Origin: CAYZXL01 sp964482435
Lineage (GTDB): Bacteria > Auribacterota > JABMQX01
Length of the DNA stretch: 64,000 nucleotides
Direction of reading: 5' to 3'
Assembly: GCA_964482435.1 (NCBI GenBank)
Contig: CAYZXL010000001.1
Location: 1-64,000, forward strand
Shown: piece by piece, positions 18,337-27,849 of the stretch
Position numbering within the stretch: the stretch's first letter is position 1
Layout: each line of letters starts with the position of its first letter
Made by a program: the position numbers and the translations under genes
Notes under the pieces: generated by a model
Seen by the model: only the letters and a program-made list of their open reading frames with translations
The model's database searches: none
What the model was told of the DNA's origin: nothing

Positions 18337-19184
18337 CTACGGGGCTGCCATGCGGTAGAACCGCCGAACCCCCGCAGGTGAGACGTAGATGCTCATGATC
18401 TCCCCGGTTCCTTCGATTTGCTCGACGGTTTCGGCCGCGTCTTCCGCGATGTAGAATGACTCTCCCACCCACAGTCCTTCTTCTATGAAGTCGCAGCTCT
18501 CAAGATGGTGCGACGGGCCGGAGATGCTTTGAAACTCGATTCGCAGCCTGCCGTTCGGTCGCGGCTCGAGTGCCACGATGCGAAGGATTTCCGAGCCAGA
18601 AATTGCGATGGCCTTCCGAAACTGGTTGTTCCCCTCATCCGACTCGTAAACGTAGTTGTACACGTCCACCTGAAGTATCAGGTAGTAGTTCCCCGCAGGA
18701 ACGCTCGGCACGGTCACAGTCCGAGCCAGGTTGTAGGTCCCTCCCGGCGCCACAGCCTCCGTCCAGCCCAGTTGTGCAAGGGCGGCGTCGTCTCCGCTCA
18801 GAACCTCGTCCGCCGAGAAATACACACTGTCATACCACGTAGCCTTCGCCTCCCCATTACCCCGGTTCTCTACAGTCCACGAAATCTCCATCGTGTGCTG
18901 CGTCACCACCGATGCCGGCGCCGTCAGCCCCGTCGGTCTCAGGTCCGGNNNNNNNNNNNNNNNNNNNNNNNNNNNNNNNNNNNNNNNNNNNNNNNNNNNN
19001 NNNNNNNNNNNNNNNNNNNNNNNNNNNNNNNNNNNNNNNNNNNNNNNNTGTGCTGCGTCACCACCGATGCCGGCGCCGTCAGCCCCGTCGGTCTCAGGTC
19101 CGGCTGTCCCCACGCGGGAGACGCCACGAGCAAGAGTAGGGCACCAAGAAAGGTACGAAATCTCTTGAAAGCGACTGGACTCAT
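18337..19184 (-). CDS. Secreted CARDB-repeat protein, interrupted by assembly gap
   Basis: The start is the ATG at 19184, giving a signal peptide (FLGALLLLVASPAWGQ) followed directly by PDLRPTGLTAPASVV, the opening strand of a CARDB domain (a cell-adhesion-related sandwich). The sequence then runs into 100 Ns and resumes with the same opening strand and one complete CARDB unit (MEISWTVENRGNGEAKATWYDS...YNYVYESDEGNNQFRKAI). The last 75 residues form a separate module ending RRFYRMAAP, also seen in three other proteins of this window. Because the N run is a placeholder, the frame across it is not informative and the true gene is longer, probably with two or more CARDB units. The product is expected on the surface or in the medium. 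Confidence 0.7.
18949..19048. other. 100-N assembly gap between identical 55-base flanks
   Basis: Exactly 100 Ns. The 55 bases just left of the gap (18894-18948) are identical to the 55 bases just right of it (19049-19103). This is what a scaffolder leaves when a tandem repeat longer than the assembly k-mer cannot be resolved. The real gap length is unknown. Confidence 0.95.
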
Positions 19185-19956
19185 CTTCGGCTTCCTTTCC
19201 CAGAGGGTTGTCCTTGAGCCAAAATACTGTCTGGACGGGGTTATCTCCCCGTGCTGAGCAAACGCCTTTTGGCGTGCATTGCATCGAGCGTCAGGGCTGT
19301 GGCAAAGCTAAGCGCCGCCCGACACGCCGGAAGCGCCCGAGCATGCCCCCGACCGAGGAACACAATAACGCGCCTCCTAACGCCTCTGCAACGATGGACT
19401 TTGCGGGTCGAAAAACAGGCGGCGCCTTACAGGGGACGCCGCGTCCTGAGCGTCGAGCACAAGCACAACGTCTCAAGCACTCATTTCCTTTAAGGCTCCG
19501 CATGGTCCCCGATAGCGCAGGAAGGCGTTTCATTGTGCGCTCGCCCACCGGTGGCCCGCGCAGCGGGGCACAGGGCGAGGCAAGGTGAATGATGAAGAGA
19601 ACAGAACCTGTTCAGGGCGAATCAACATTTTCTTTCCTGGCGACGTGCGATTTGTGGTAACTTCCTCGGCGATGGTCCCCTGCTGAGCAACAACAAAGCG
19701 GGTTGCCGCGGCAAGAGCTCGTCTGGGAGACTATGGCATCGCAACGTCAAGGAGACTGTGCGCGCCGGCTTTATCAAGAGACCTCTTTCGAAAGTAGCCG
19801 CAGCCGCGCGGGCGGTTCCGGAAAAACGGAAGAACCCGCTTCCGATTCCGAGCTTTCTACGGCAGATGGTTGTTGCTCCGGCAGATGGTCGGGGCCATCC
19901 AAAGAAACCTTGTTAATAAGGAGCCATTGCTCGACATCTAACAGAGGAGGGCGGCA
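19185..19956. other. Long divergent intergenic region
   Basis: These 772 bases separate the leftward CARDB gene from the rightward aldo/keto reductase gene. I see no coding pattern that I trust. A GC-rich, codon-like stretch at 19250-19590 gives no recognisable protein on either strand and may be a decayed gene. Promoters for both neighbours must lie here. Confidence 0.4.
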
Positions 19957-20871
19957 ATGAACAGAGAAAGAATCTCACGACGTGATTTTCTAAAGCGGAC
20001 GGCTGTGGTCGTCGGCGGTGTCTTTCTGACTCCGGTGGGTCTCAAAGCTCTCGCGGAAGAGACCAAGCGAACGGCCACAGACCAGGTTGTTCTGGGCAAA
20101 ACAGGCCTCAAGCTCAGCCGGCTGGGGTTTGGCACGGGCACCTATAGCGGTTCAGTCCAGCGAGGTCTGGGACACGAGGGCTTTAACCGCCTTGTGCGAT
20201 ATGCCTATGACCACGGAATCACCTACATTGATACGGCGGAGTCTTACAGAACCCATGAATGGGTTCGCGAAGCCATCATGGGAATCCTCAGGGAAAGGCT
20301 CTTCATTCAAACGAAAATAGAGGGAGTGCCCAAGAATCCCCTGGAGGTGTTGGACCGCTTCCGCAAGGAATTGAACACGGATTACATTGATAGTTTGCTA
20401 ACCCACTGCGCGACCAGCAAAACATGGGACGAGGAACGCAAAAGCCTGATGGACGCTCTCGAGCAAGCCAAGCAGAAGAAGATCATACGTGCCCACGGCG
20501 CGTCATTTCACAGCCTCCCGGCTCTGGCGCGATCCGCAGAACTGGATTGGATGGACGTTCACCTCGTTCGGATAAATCCGCAGGGTTCGCACATTGACAC
20601 GCCGGTCGAGCGGTGGAACGCGGAGAGCGATGTGTCCCACGTGCCAGGGGTTGTGGAGCAGATCAAGAAGATACGCCAGAAGCGCCACGGCGTCATCGGC
20701 ATGAAAATCATGGCTGAGGGGAGTTTCACCGACCCGGCGGACCGGGAGAAGTCTATACGCTTCGCCATGCAGCCCGGCTTGCTGGATGCAATTGTCATCG
20801 GGTTCAAGAGCACCGCGGAAGTTGATGAGGCGATCGAGCGCATGAACAGAGCTCTCGCGGAGAGCGCGTGA
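19957..20871 (+). CDS. Tat-exported aldo/keto reductase
   Basis: This 304-residue protein is an NAD(P)H-dependent oxidoreductase of the aldo/keto reductase superfamily with an N-terminal twin-arginine signal (SRRDFLKR, then VVVGGVFLTPVG), so it should be exported folded. The catalytic tetrad is visible: Asp and Tyr in YIDTAESYR, Lys in FIQTKI and His in SLLTHCA. The start LGKTGLKLSRLGFGTGTYSG is typical of the superfamily. The C-terminal strand VIGFKSTAEVDEAI is the usual end of the barrel. The start ATG follows AGAGGAGG. The substrate is unknown; exported members are common in Planctomycetes-like genomes. Confidence 0.85.
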   Translation: MNRERISRRDFLKRTAVVVGGVFLTPVGLKALAEETKRTATDQVVLGKTGLKLSRLGFGTGTYSGSVQRGLGHEGFNRLVRYAYDHGITYIDTAESYRTHEWVREAIMGILRERLFIQTKIEGVPKNPLEVLDRFRKELNTDYIDSLLTHCATSKTWDEERKSLMDALEQAKQKKIIRAHGASFHSLPALARSAELDWMDVHLVRINPQGSHIDTPVERWNAESDVSHVPGVVEQIKKIRQKRHGVIGMKIMAEGSFTDPADREKSIRFAMQPGLLDAIVIGFKSTAEVDEAIERMNRALAESA

Positions 20872-21024
20872 AGCCGCGGTCTCGAAAAAGCCGAATCGCT
20901 GGACTCTCGCTTCGAGAGGACGAAAACGCTTCGCCACCCGGACGATTTGTGGGAGCAATGCGTCACTCTCGGGCACACACACGGGTGTCCTTCGTACAGC
21001 ACAGAGCAAGCCTCGCCAGAAGGC

Positions 21025-21110
21025 AGGGTGGCATGGGCATCTTGCCCATGATGTTCCGCGGGTCCGCGGCGCAACGCAGGGCGGGATGCCACGCTGTGGC
21101 GCGCACGACG
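21025..21110. repeat. GC-rich hairpin cluster
   Basis: Successive inverted repeats CATGGGCATCTTGCCCATG and CCGCGGGTCCGCGG are followed by further GC-rich complementarity. The layout resembles the four-hairpin repeats at 14080 and 61865 but with different stems. It sits between the reductase and the S46 peptidase gene. Confidence 0.5.
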
Positions 21111-21177
21111 TCGGCGCCTTTCAACATGCCCCTGCCCAGCGATGACTGGGCGCTTCCATAGAAAAGAGGGCCAAAAC

Positions 21178-23259
21178 ATGAGAATGGCGTTCAAGCAACT
21201 CATAGCTGCGTTGATCATCATTATCGGCAACGCCCCGGTGAATTCCGACGAGGGGATGTGGCTTTACAACGACCCGCCTCTTCATCTGTTGAAGGATAAA
21301 TACGGATTTGAACCAACAGAAGCCTGGTTGGAGCACGTCCAGAAATCTTCGGTGCGGTTTAATAGTGGCGGCTCCGGTTCGTTCGTGTCCGAGGATGGTC
21401 TCATCATTACGAACGACCACATCGGCGCGGACGCGCTGCAAAAGCTCAGCAACGCACAGCACGATTATTATCGTGACGGATTCCGTGCGCGCACTCGGGA
21501 AGAAGAAAAGCGGTGCCTGGACCTGGAACTGAACGTGCTCATCAGCATTGAGGATGTAACCGACAGGGTCAACGCTGTGGTCAAACCCGGCATGAACGCC
21601 GAGGAGGCCTTTGGCGCCCGCCGGGCGGTCATGGCAGAAATCGAAAACGAATCCCTCGAGAAGACCGGACTGCGGAGCGATGTGGTCGCCCTCTACCAGG
21701 GCGGGAAGTATCATTTATACCGTTATAAGAAATACACCGACGTTTGCTTAGTGTTTGCTCCCGAATCCCGGACCGCTTTTTTCGGCGGAGACCCCGACAA
21801 TTTCGAGTACCCGCGATTCGACCTCGATATTTGCCTGTTTCGGGCGTACGAAAATGGGAAACCGGCCAAGGTTGAGCATTACCTGAAATGGAGCCCCAGG
21901 GGGGTGAGCGAAGGAGACCTGGTCTTTGTTTCGGGGCACCCGGGCGACACCAGCCGGCAACTGACCCTCGACGAACTGGAATACCTGCGCGATCAGGGTT
22001 ATCCTTATAGCTTGCAGCGGCTGCACGGCTTGGAAGTGATGCTCCTGGCTTACAGCTCGCGCAGCGATGAAAACGCACGCCGCGCGAAAGATACACTGTT
22101 TGGCGTCCAAAACAGCCGCAAGGCACAGGAGGGCATGTTCGCGGGCTTGCTCGACCCGCAGCTCATGGCGCAAAAGCAGATTGCCGAAGAGCGATTACGC
22201 GCCGCAGTGGCGCAAGACCCCGATGCGAAGGAAGCCCTGCCGTCCTGGGAACGCATTGCTGAAGCGCAACGGGTCATTGCCTGGAACGTGCTGCGATATG
22301 ACCTGCTTGAAGAAGCCAGCGGGTTCGACAGCACACTGTTCGAGATCGGCCGCACCATCCTCCGCGCGGTTGAAGAGAAGAGCAAACCCATCGGGGAACG
22401 CCTTCGCGAATTTCGAGACTCCAACCTGGAATCCCTGGAATTCCAACTCTTTTCGGAGGAACCCCTCTACGACGATTTTGAGCAAGTCAAGCTGGCCGAT
22501 TCTCTGACGTGGCTCGTCGGGCAACTGGGCTATTCGAATCCGTTGGTTCAGAAAGTGCTCGCGGGCAAGTCACCTCGCAGCCGTGCTGCGGAACTGGTTT
22601 CAGGGACTAAATTGAAAGATGTCGCGGTTCGGAAGAGGCTTTACGCGGGAACGATGGCCGAGGTGGAAGCTGCTCATGACCCCATGATTGAACTCGCCAG
22701 ACTGATTGACTCCGAGGCGCGCGCCGTGCGAAAAATCCTCGAGGCGCAGCATGAGGTCGCACGCCAGGCTCACGGCAGGATTGCCGAGACGATGTTCGCC
22801 CTGGAGAAAGGCGGCTCGTATCCTGATGCAACGTTTACTCTGCGCCTTGCGCTCGGCATAGTGAAAGGCTACGAGGAGGACGGGCAACGGATTCCCTTCC
22901 AAACGACTTTCGCCGGGCTCTACGAGCGAGCGGCCGCCCGCCATCAAAAACCGCCGTTTGAGCTCCCCCAACGCTGGATTGATCGGAAGGATAAGCTCGA
23001 CCTGGGCACGCCGCTTAATTTTGTTTCCACTGCGGACATCACCGGCGGCAATTCGGGAAGCCCCGTTGTCAATCGGCAGGGCGAGTTCGTCGGCATCATT
23101 TTCGACGGCAACCTCCAGTCGCTTGCGCTCGACTTTCTTTACACGGAGGTTCAGGCCCGGGCGATTTCGGTCAATTCTCAGGCGATAATTGAGGCTTTGC
23201 GGAAGGTCTATGACGCCAGTGAACTGGCCGATGAGTTGGTCGGCGAGAAGGGGCTGTGA
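21178..23259 (+). CDS. S46-family dipeptidyl peptidase, DPP7-like
   Basis: This 693-residue secreted serine peptidase belongs to family S46, whose members release dipeptides from peptide N-termini in the periplasm. The start is the ATG at 21178 behind AGAGGG, followed by a short signal peptide. The catalytic triad can be placed at His81 (IITNDHIGADAL), an Asp in FGGDPDNFEYPRFDLDICLFR and Ser626 in GNSGSPVV. Eighteen residues after the serine is Gly (IIFDGN), the position that is Gly in DPP7-type enzymes preferring hydrophobic residues and Arg in DPP11. The motifs TNDHIG and GGDPDNFEYPR differ from the usual TNHHC and GGDTDNWMWPR, so this is a divergent branch. A GH43-like gene follows in the same direction. 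Confidence 0.85.
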   Translation: MRMAFKQLIAALIIIIGNAPVNSDEGMWLYNDPPLHLLKDKYGFEPTEAWLEHVQKSSVRFNSGGSGSFVSEDGLIITNDHIGADALQKLSNAQHDYYRDGFRARTREEEKRCLDLELNVLISIEDVTDRVNAVVKPGMNAEEAFGARRAVMAEIENESLEKTGLRSDVVALYQGGKYHLYRYKKYTDVCLVFAPESRTAFFGGDPDNFEYPRFDLDICLFRAYENGKPAKVEHYLKWSPRGVSEGDLVFVSGHPGDTSRQLTLDELEYLRDQGYPYSLQRLHGLEVMLLAYSSRSDENARRAKDTLFGVQNSRKAQEGMFAGLLDPQLMAQKQIAEERLRAAVAQDPDAKEALPSWERIAEAQRVIAWNVLRYDLLEEASGFDSTLFEIGRTILRAVEEKSKPIGERLREFRDSNLESLEFQLFSEEPLYDDFEQVKLADSLTWLVGQLGYSNPLVQKVLAGKSPRSRAAELVSGTKLKDVAVRKRLYAGTMAEVEAAHDPMIELARLIDSEARAVRKILEAQHEVARQAHGRIAETMFALEKGGSYPDATFTLRLALGIVKGYEEDGQRIPFQTTFAGLYERAAARHQKPPFELPQRWIDRKDKLDLGTPLNFVSTADITGGNSGSPVVNRQGEFVGIIFDGNLQSLALDFLYTEVQARAISVNSQAIIEALRKVYDASELADELVGEKGL

Positions 23260-23308
23260 GCTAATCTTTTGGAGGGAAAGGCGACCGAAGACGCTGAGGA
23301 AGACGGCC

Positions 23309-24316
23309 ATGAGTGGACGTGGTTGGTGTTGTTTGATTGCAGGGGTGCTTGCCCTGTCGGTCGCGGTCGGGACACGACCCGAGTCCACAGGGGAGGAAGC
23401 ACGAACCGTGAGGCTGTCGGATGTTCGGATACGCGACCCGTTCATTCTTCCCGATGAGGCAACGAAGACCTATTACCTTTGCGTGTCCCACAGTGTGGGC
23501 GGCGACCGGACGAAGACCGGGGTAGCGGTCTATACCAGCAAAGACCTGGAGACGTGGCGGGGACCGTTGTCGGTCTTCGAGGTTCCCTCGGACTTCTGGG
23601 GGCAGAAGGGAGTGTGGGCGCCCGAACTCCATGCGTATCGCGGCAAATACTATATCTTCACGACGTTTGACACCGACGACAAGTTCCCCGACCAGTGGCC
23701 CAATTGGCTGCCTCGCGTCAAACGCGGCTCTCAGGTGCTCGTCGGGGATTCGCCAATGGGGCCATTCCGGCCGTTCCGAAACCGCTCTCACACAGCGACG
23801 AATCTGATGACGCTGGATGGGACGTTGCGGGTGGAGGATGGCGTCCGGTACATGGTGTATTGCCATGAGTGGGTACAGATTAAGGACGGCACCGTCGAGC
23901 TTGTCAGGTTGAAGGAGGACCTTTCGGATGTAGAGGGAGAACCGGTTACTCTGTTCAAGGGAAGCGACGCACTATGGGCTCGCCCGCTGAAGGAGTATCC
24001 GGGCGCATACGTCACCGACGGTCCCTTCCTGTATCGGACTAAGACGGGGAAGCTGCTGATGGTTTGGTCGAGCTTTGGGGAGGGTGGCTACACGACCGGC
24101 ATCGCCATGTCGAGGTCGGGGAAGGTCAAAGGGCCGTGGAGGCAGGCGGCTGAGCCGCTGTTCAGTGGAGACGGCGGCCATGGAATGATATTCAGGAAGT
24201 TCGATGGGACGTTGATGCTTGTGCTTCATCAACCAAACTGTAGCCCGAATGAAAGGGCTCGCCTGTTTGAGCTTGAAGACACCGGCGAGACGGTCAAGAT
24301 CAAGAACGGGCGCTGA
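23309..24316 (+). CDS. Secreted GH43-like glycoside hydrolase
   Basis: A 335-residue secreted protein of the five-bladed beta-propeller glycosidase type (GH43-like). The ATG at 23309 has TGAGGAAG upstream and opens a signal peptide (CCLIAGVLALSVAVGT). The catalytic base is the Asp of RIRDPFIL. A second acidic site lies in the blade with KGVWAPELH. The expected general acid region reads YVTDGPFLYR, with Asp where many GH43 enzymes have Glu, as in some environmental subgroups. GH43 enzymes remove arabinose or xylose from pectin and hemicellulose side chains. The neighbouring PL11 lyase makes an arabinan or rhamnogalacturonan side-chain target likely. Confidence 0.78.
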   Translation: MSGRGWCCLIAGVLALSVAVGTRPESTGEEARTVRLSDVRIRDPFILPDEATKTYYLCVSHSVGGDRTKTGVAVYTSKDLETWRGPLSVFEVPSDFWGQKGVWAPELHAYRGKYYIFTTFDTDDKFPDQWPNWLPRVKRGSQVLVGDSPMGPFRPFRNRSHTATNLMTLDGTLRVEDGVRYMVYCHEWVQIKDGTVELVRLKEDLSDVEGEPVTLFKGSDALWARPLKEYPGAYVTDGPFLYRTKTGKLLMVWSSFGEGGYTTGIAMSRSGKVKGPWRQAAEPLFSGDGGHGMIFRKFDGTLMLVLHQPNCSPNERARLFELEDTGETVKIKNGR

Positions 24317-24358
24317 GACTGGTCACGAGTGGAATTGGTCCATATGAGGCGATGCCAC

Positions 24359-26281
24359 ATGAGCAGGAGAGGTGCGCTCATCGTGTCGCTGTTTTGGATT
24401 GTCACCTCTGCGGCACTCGCACAAGACCCAGCAGAGCGAGCTTACCACGTTCCTGCGCTCAATCCGAAGCATAAAGACAAGCCCAGAGTCACCGACTGGG
24501 CCAATCAGCGGATCGAAGAAAAAATCAATCGCGGAATGGTCGCTATGCCGAACGGAGAAGGCAAGGTTTACCTGGGCTGGCGGCTGTTCAAAACCGACCC
24601 GCAGGGGACCGCGTTCAACGTTTACCGTTCGGTCGAGGGCGACGACCCGGTGAGACTGAACAAGGAGCCCGTGGCAGCGACCGCCGATTTCATAGACGAG
24701 GAGCCAGCCCCGGGGCGCGAGTCCACATACTGGGTCAGGCCGGTTTTGGAGGGCAGGGAGCTTGAGCCATCGGAGAAGGTCTGCTACGGGGGACTGAAGG
24801 CGGACGCCGGGGACAAGTCGTATTACTCGTCAATCAAGTTCCAGGGGAGTTACAGTACTCAGAAGATTGCTGTCGCTGACCTCAATGGCGACGGCGCGTA
24901 CGATTTTGTCATCAAGCAGCCGAGGCAGGGGATAGACCCCGCTGGCAGGCCGAACACTACTGGCCTCACCTATAAGCTGGAAGCGTATCTCAGCGACGGC
25001 ACGTTCCTGTGGCGAAAGGACCTCGGGCCGGGCATCGAGCCGGGCGTCTGGTATTCGCCTTACGTGGCTTACGATTTCGACGGCGACGGCAAGGCGGAGG
25101 TGGCGGTCAAGACCGGCCCCGAGGACGCGCGCGAACCCGACGGACGGGTCCGCAAGGGACCGGAATGGTGCTCGATTCTCGAGGGCACGACCGGGAAAGA
25201 ACTCGCCCGAGCAGACTGGCCGCCGCGAGACCCTCGGCTGGGCGATTACAACCGGACGAACCGCAATCAGATGGGAGTAGCGTACCTCGACGGCAAGACG
25301 CCTTGCCTGTTAGTGGCTCGAGGCACTTACAAGCTGATGGTGGTGGACGCCTACCAGTATCACGAGCGGAAATTGGAGCGGCTGTGGCACTGGGAGGGCG
25401 ACGACGAGACCCCTATCATCCGCAGTCAGGGGGCGCACTCCATGCACTCCGCCGACGTTGACGACGACGGCCGCGACGAGGTCATACTGGGTTCATGTGT
25501 GCTCGACGATAACGGCACGTGCTTGTGGTCCGCTGGGCTGGGACACCCCGATAAATGCTATGTGACCGACGTGGACCCGAGCCGACCTGGCATGGAGATT
25601 TTCTATGCCATCGAGCCGTGGCGCGACGACGGGAAGGGCATTTGCCTCGTCGAGGCCAAAACCGGAAAGCTCATCTGGAGCATCGGTCAGCGGACATATC
25701 ACGTGGGCGACGGCATGGTCGCCGACATTGACCCGTCTATCCCCGGCCTGGAATGCTGGGCGAATGAAGACCCCGATGGCGGCTCGACGGCGCGCTATCT
25801 GTTCTCCGCCGACGGCAAACTCCTCGGCACGGGGGAAGATGTCCCGGACCGCGGCAACTGGGTCTTCTGGGACGCCGACCTGTTGCGAGAAACTGTCGCG
25901 GGCGGCGGATTCAAGCGCGGCGAAGTGACGGCCGTAGGACCCGGACGCGGCGAATTCCGTGGCAGCCCATCTTCCGTCGTGAAGTACAAGGGGCCGACTC
26001 TCACCACTGGAATCGAGGGCGCCATCATGGTGATTGCCGACATCCTCGGCGACTGGCGGGAGGAGCTCATCACCGTTTTGCCGGGCGAGCTGCGCATCTA
26101 CACGACAACCATTCCAGCGAAAGACCGGCGCGCGTGCTTGATGCAGGACCCTGTCTATCGCGCAGAAGTCGCCCACCGGTCCATGGGTTACGAGCAATCC
26201 CCCGTCCCCAGCTACTATCTCGGCATCAGCCCCGCTGAGCCGAAAGCTGATGCCACGAACAAGAACAAAAGACTCCGCTGA
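24359..26281 (+). CDS. Rhamnogalacturonan lyase, PL11 family
   Basis: This secreted protein of about 640 residues matches polysaccharide lyase family 11 (YesW/YesX type), which cleaves the alternating rhamnose-galacturonic acid backbone of pectin by beta-elimination. Seen: the N-terminal sandwich start RGMVAMPNGEGKVYLGWRLF, then an eight-bladed propeller with calcium-binding loops DLNGDGAYD, DFDGDGKAEV and DVDDDGRDEV, and the conserved RNQMGVAYLDG, SQGAHSMHSADVD and RSMGYEQSPVPSYYLG segments. The C-terminus has a short lysine-rich tail. ATG 24359 is chosen because of TGAGG nine bases upstream; ATG 24344 is also possible. It follows the GH43-like gene by 42 bases, so the two are probably one transcript. 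Confidence 0.9.
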   Translation: MSRRGALIVSLFWIVTSAALAQDPAERAYHVPALNPKHKDKPRVTDWANQRIEEKINRGMVAMPNGEGKVYLGWRLFKTDPQGTAFNVYRSVEGDDPVRLNKEPVAATADFIDEEPAPGRESTYWVRPVLEGRELEPSEKVCYGGLKADAGDKSYYSSIKFQGSYSTQKIAVADLNGDGAYDFVIKQPRQGIDPAGRPNTTGLTYKLEAYLSDGTFLWRKDLGPGIEPGVWYSPYVAYDFDGDGKAEVAVKTGPEDAREPDGRVRKGPEWCSILEGTTGKELARADWPPRDPRLGDYNRTNRNQMGVAYLDGKTPCLLVARGTYKLMVVDAYQYHERKLERLWHWEGDDETPIIRSQGAHSMHSADVDDDGRDEVILGSCVLDDNGTCLWSAGLGHPDKCYVTDVDPSRPGMEIFYAIEPWRDDGKGICLVEAKTGKLIWSIGQRTYHVGDGMVADIDPSIPGLECWANEDPDGGSTARYLFSADGKLLGTGEDVPDRGNWVFWDADLLRETVAGGGFKRGEVTAVGPGRGEFRGSPSSVVKYKGPTLTTGIEGAIMVIADILGDWREELITVLPGELRIYTTTIPAKDRRACLMQDPVYRAEVAHRSMGYEQSPVPSYYLGISPAEPKADATNKNKRLR

Positions 26282-26366
26282 CCGCCGTGTCTGATGGGCA
26301 TCCCGCCCGCGGCCGGCAATGCGGCCACATCAGCGAGGACTCTTCAAGGCGGGGCTCCTTATGCTG

Positions 26367-27221
26367 TCATCCGTCGTATGGGCTGTTGTCGCGGGGACAG
26401 CCCTCTGGGGTCTCGCGGCAAACGAATTCGACGGCGTTCGCATCCGAAGACGCTGGGGCGAGTTTGGATTCGATGATGGGGCGGAGGGAGGGGTCAATTT
26501 CGTAGCCGATGCAGCTTCTTTTGGTCTCCATTGCGACTTTCATTGTCGTGCCGGAGCCGAGGAAAGGGTCGAGGACAATTTCTCCGACGTTCGAGAAGAG
26601 CTTGATAATCCGGTACGGAAGCTCCGGCGGAAAAGCAGCGGGATAACCTTCTTTGCCTGTCGGCAACTGGTTTGTCATTTCCCAGACCGAGAGAAACCAC
26701 TTCTGGCTCAGGTACTCGTCCCTGTCAATCCGCGATTCGGCGTCGGGCGGAGGGTACTTGTACTTTCCTTTCTGGAAGATGAGGATGGATTCCTGAAGGT
26801 TGTCGGGGTAGAAGTACATCGGGTAGGGATGCTGTAGAACCAGCCCGCTCCGGCGGCTGATGCGAATGTATCCTTCCGGCTTTTTCCAGATAATCTTGTC
26901 GCGGTAGCGGAATCCGGAGTCGAGGAAAATCCGGGTTACGTCGGCGACGATGGGATATTTCTCTCCTTCAACGAGCATGTCGTCGCAGTTGACTACGGCG
27001 ATGCGCCCCTTCTGGAGGACGCGAAAGGTCTCTTTAGCGAAGTTCCGGATGAGGCGAAGGTAGCTTTGGTAATCGGGAAAGACGTTGTGGTAGTCGAAGG
27101 GGGCATTGAAGTACGGAGGCGAGGTAACCATTAGATGAACGGACTCGTCCGCCAGTTCAATCATCTCCTCGCAACTGGCGAAGATGACTTTGTAGAAGTT
27201 TCCCGGGCGCTTTTCGCTCAC
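26367..27221 (-). CDS. Solitary beta-class DNA methyltransferase
   Basis: This 284-residue enzyme is an amino-methyltransferase of the beta class: the catalytic motif TSPPY comes first (MVTSPPYFNAPF) and the cofactor motif later (DPFLGSGTT, followed by SCIGYEIDP). TSPPY is usual for N4-cytosine and some N6-adenine enzymes. The start is the GTG at 27221 with GAGGGAAACC upstream, 19 bases after the stop of the membrane protein gene; longer reading frames overlap that gene. No restriction endonuclease lies next to it, so it may be an orphan regulatory methyltransferase or the remnant of a lost system. Confidence 0.82.
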   Translation of the reverse strand: MSEKRPGNFYKVIFASCEEMIELADESVHLMVTSPPYFNAPFDYHNVFPDYQSYLRLIRNFAKETFRVLQKGRIAVVNCDDMLVEGEKYPIVADVTRIFLDSGFRYRDKIIWKKPEGYIRISRRSGLVLQHPYPMYFYPDNLQESILIFQKGKYKYPPPDAESRIDRDEYLSQKWFLSVWEMTNQLPTGKEGYPAAFPPELPYRIIKLFSNVGEIVLDPFLGSGTTMKVAMETKRSCIGYEIDPSLRPIIESKLAPASSDANAVEFVCRETPEGCPRDNSPYDG

Positions 27222-27240
27222 GGTTTCCCTCGCGTGGCTG

Positions 27241-27708
27241 TCATTCGAACCCTCTGCGCCGTGCGCCGCCGCGCCTTTCGCCTCGCGCGGCGCCACTCGG
27301 GTCCTCGACGCTGCGAACCCCGCCCGGTCCGAAGCCCCGCTCCTCCTGCTCATACCGGCCGGGGTAAGCCCTTTTGATGGCCACGGAAGCCCATAGAATT
27401 CCCGCCGCGAGAGTGACAAGAATGAGCAACGTTATCAGCCAGTGCAGTCCGAGACATTGCTTGGACACGGAGCGAATCCAGCTCATGTGGAGGATAAAGT
27501 GGAGAATCACCAGAGCAACGAGGGTCAACGAGAAAATGAGATGGAGGTCGCCCCAGTCGTGCCGGTGCAGCCCCCACAGGTACTTTTCCGCCTGAGGGCC
27601 GTCGCCCCGCGCAATGAAGAACCCGAGAAGTATCCCAATGAACATCACGACCAGGATCACGACAACCAGCAAAGCGGCAACGATGGCGTTCCAGTTGGCT
27701 TTTTTCAC
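27241..27708 (-). CDS. DUF4405-type cytochrome-b-like membrane protein
   Basis: A 155-residue protein with three clear membrane helices (residues 7-32, 56-80 and 87-112). The pattern HDWGDLHLIFSLTLVALVILHFILHMSWI, with spaced histidines, matches the DUF4405 family, whose histidines are thought to bind heme. The C-terminal 40 residues are rich in arginine and glycine and probably cytoplasmic. The GTG at 27708 has AGGGAGGATG upstream. The gene is followed by the methyltransferase on the same strand; a functional link is doubtful. A role in membrane electron transfer is inferred only from the family. Confidence 0.7.
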   Translation of the reverse strand: MKKANWNAIVAALLVVVILVVMFIGILLGFFIARGDGPQAEKYLWGLHRHDWGDLHLIFSLTLVALVILHFILHMSWIRSVSKQCLGLHWLITLLILVTLAAGILWASVAIKRAYPGRYEQEERGFGPGGVRSVEDPSGAARGERRGGARRRGFE

Positions 27709-27849
27709 GTCATCCTCCCTTCTCACGTCCCGATTCAGCGTGGGCCGGCGCGACGCTCCTTCTGCATCTCCCATGCACCGTCGCGCCAGCCCGTTGGGCT
27801 CTGCAACGCCCGCGGCAGTGCAGGCTGACGGAGCGCTTCCATGTTAAGG

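Noticed and set aside
18337..19284. A single continuous frame across the N run of the CARDB gene
   Set aside because: The N run is a 100-base placeholder; the frame that reads through it begins outside the true ATG at 19184 and has no meaning.
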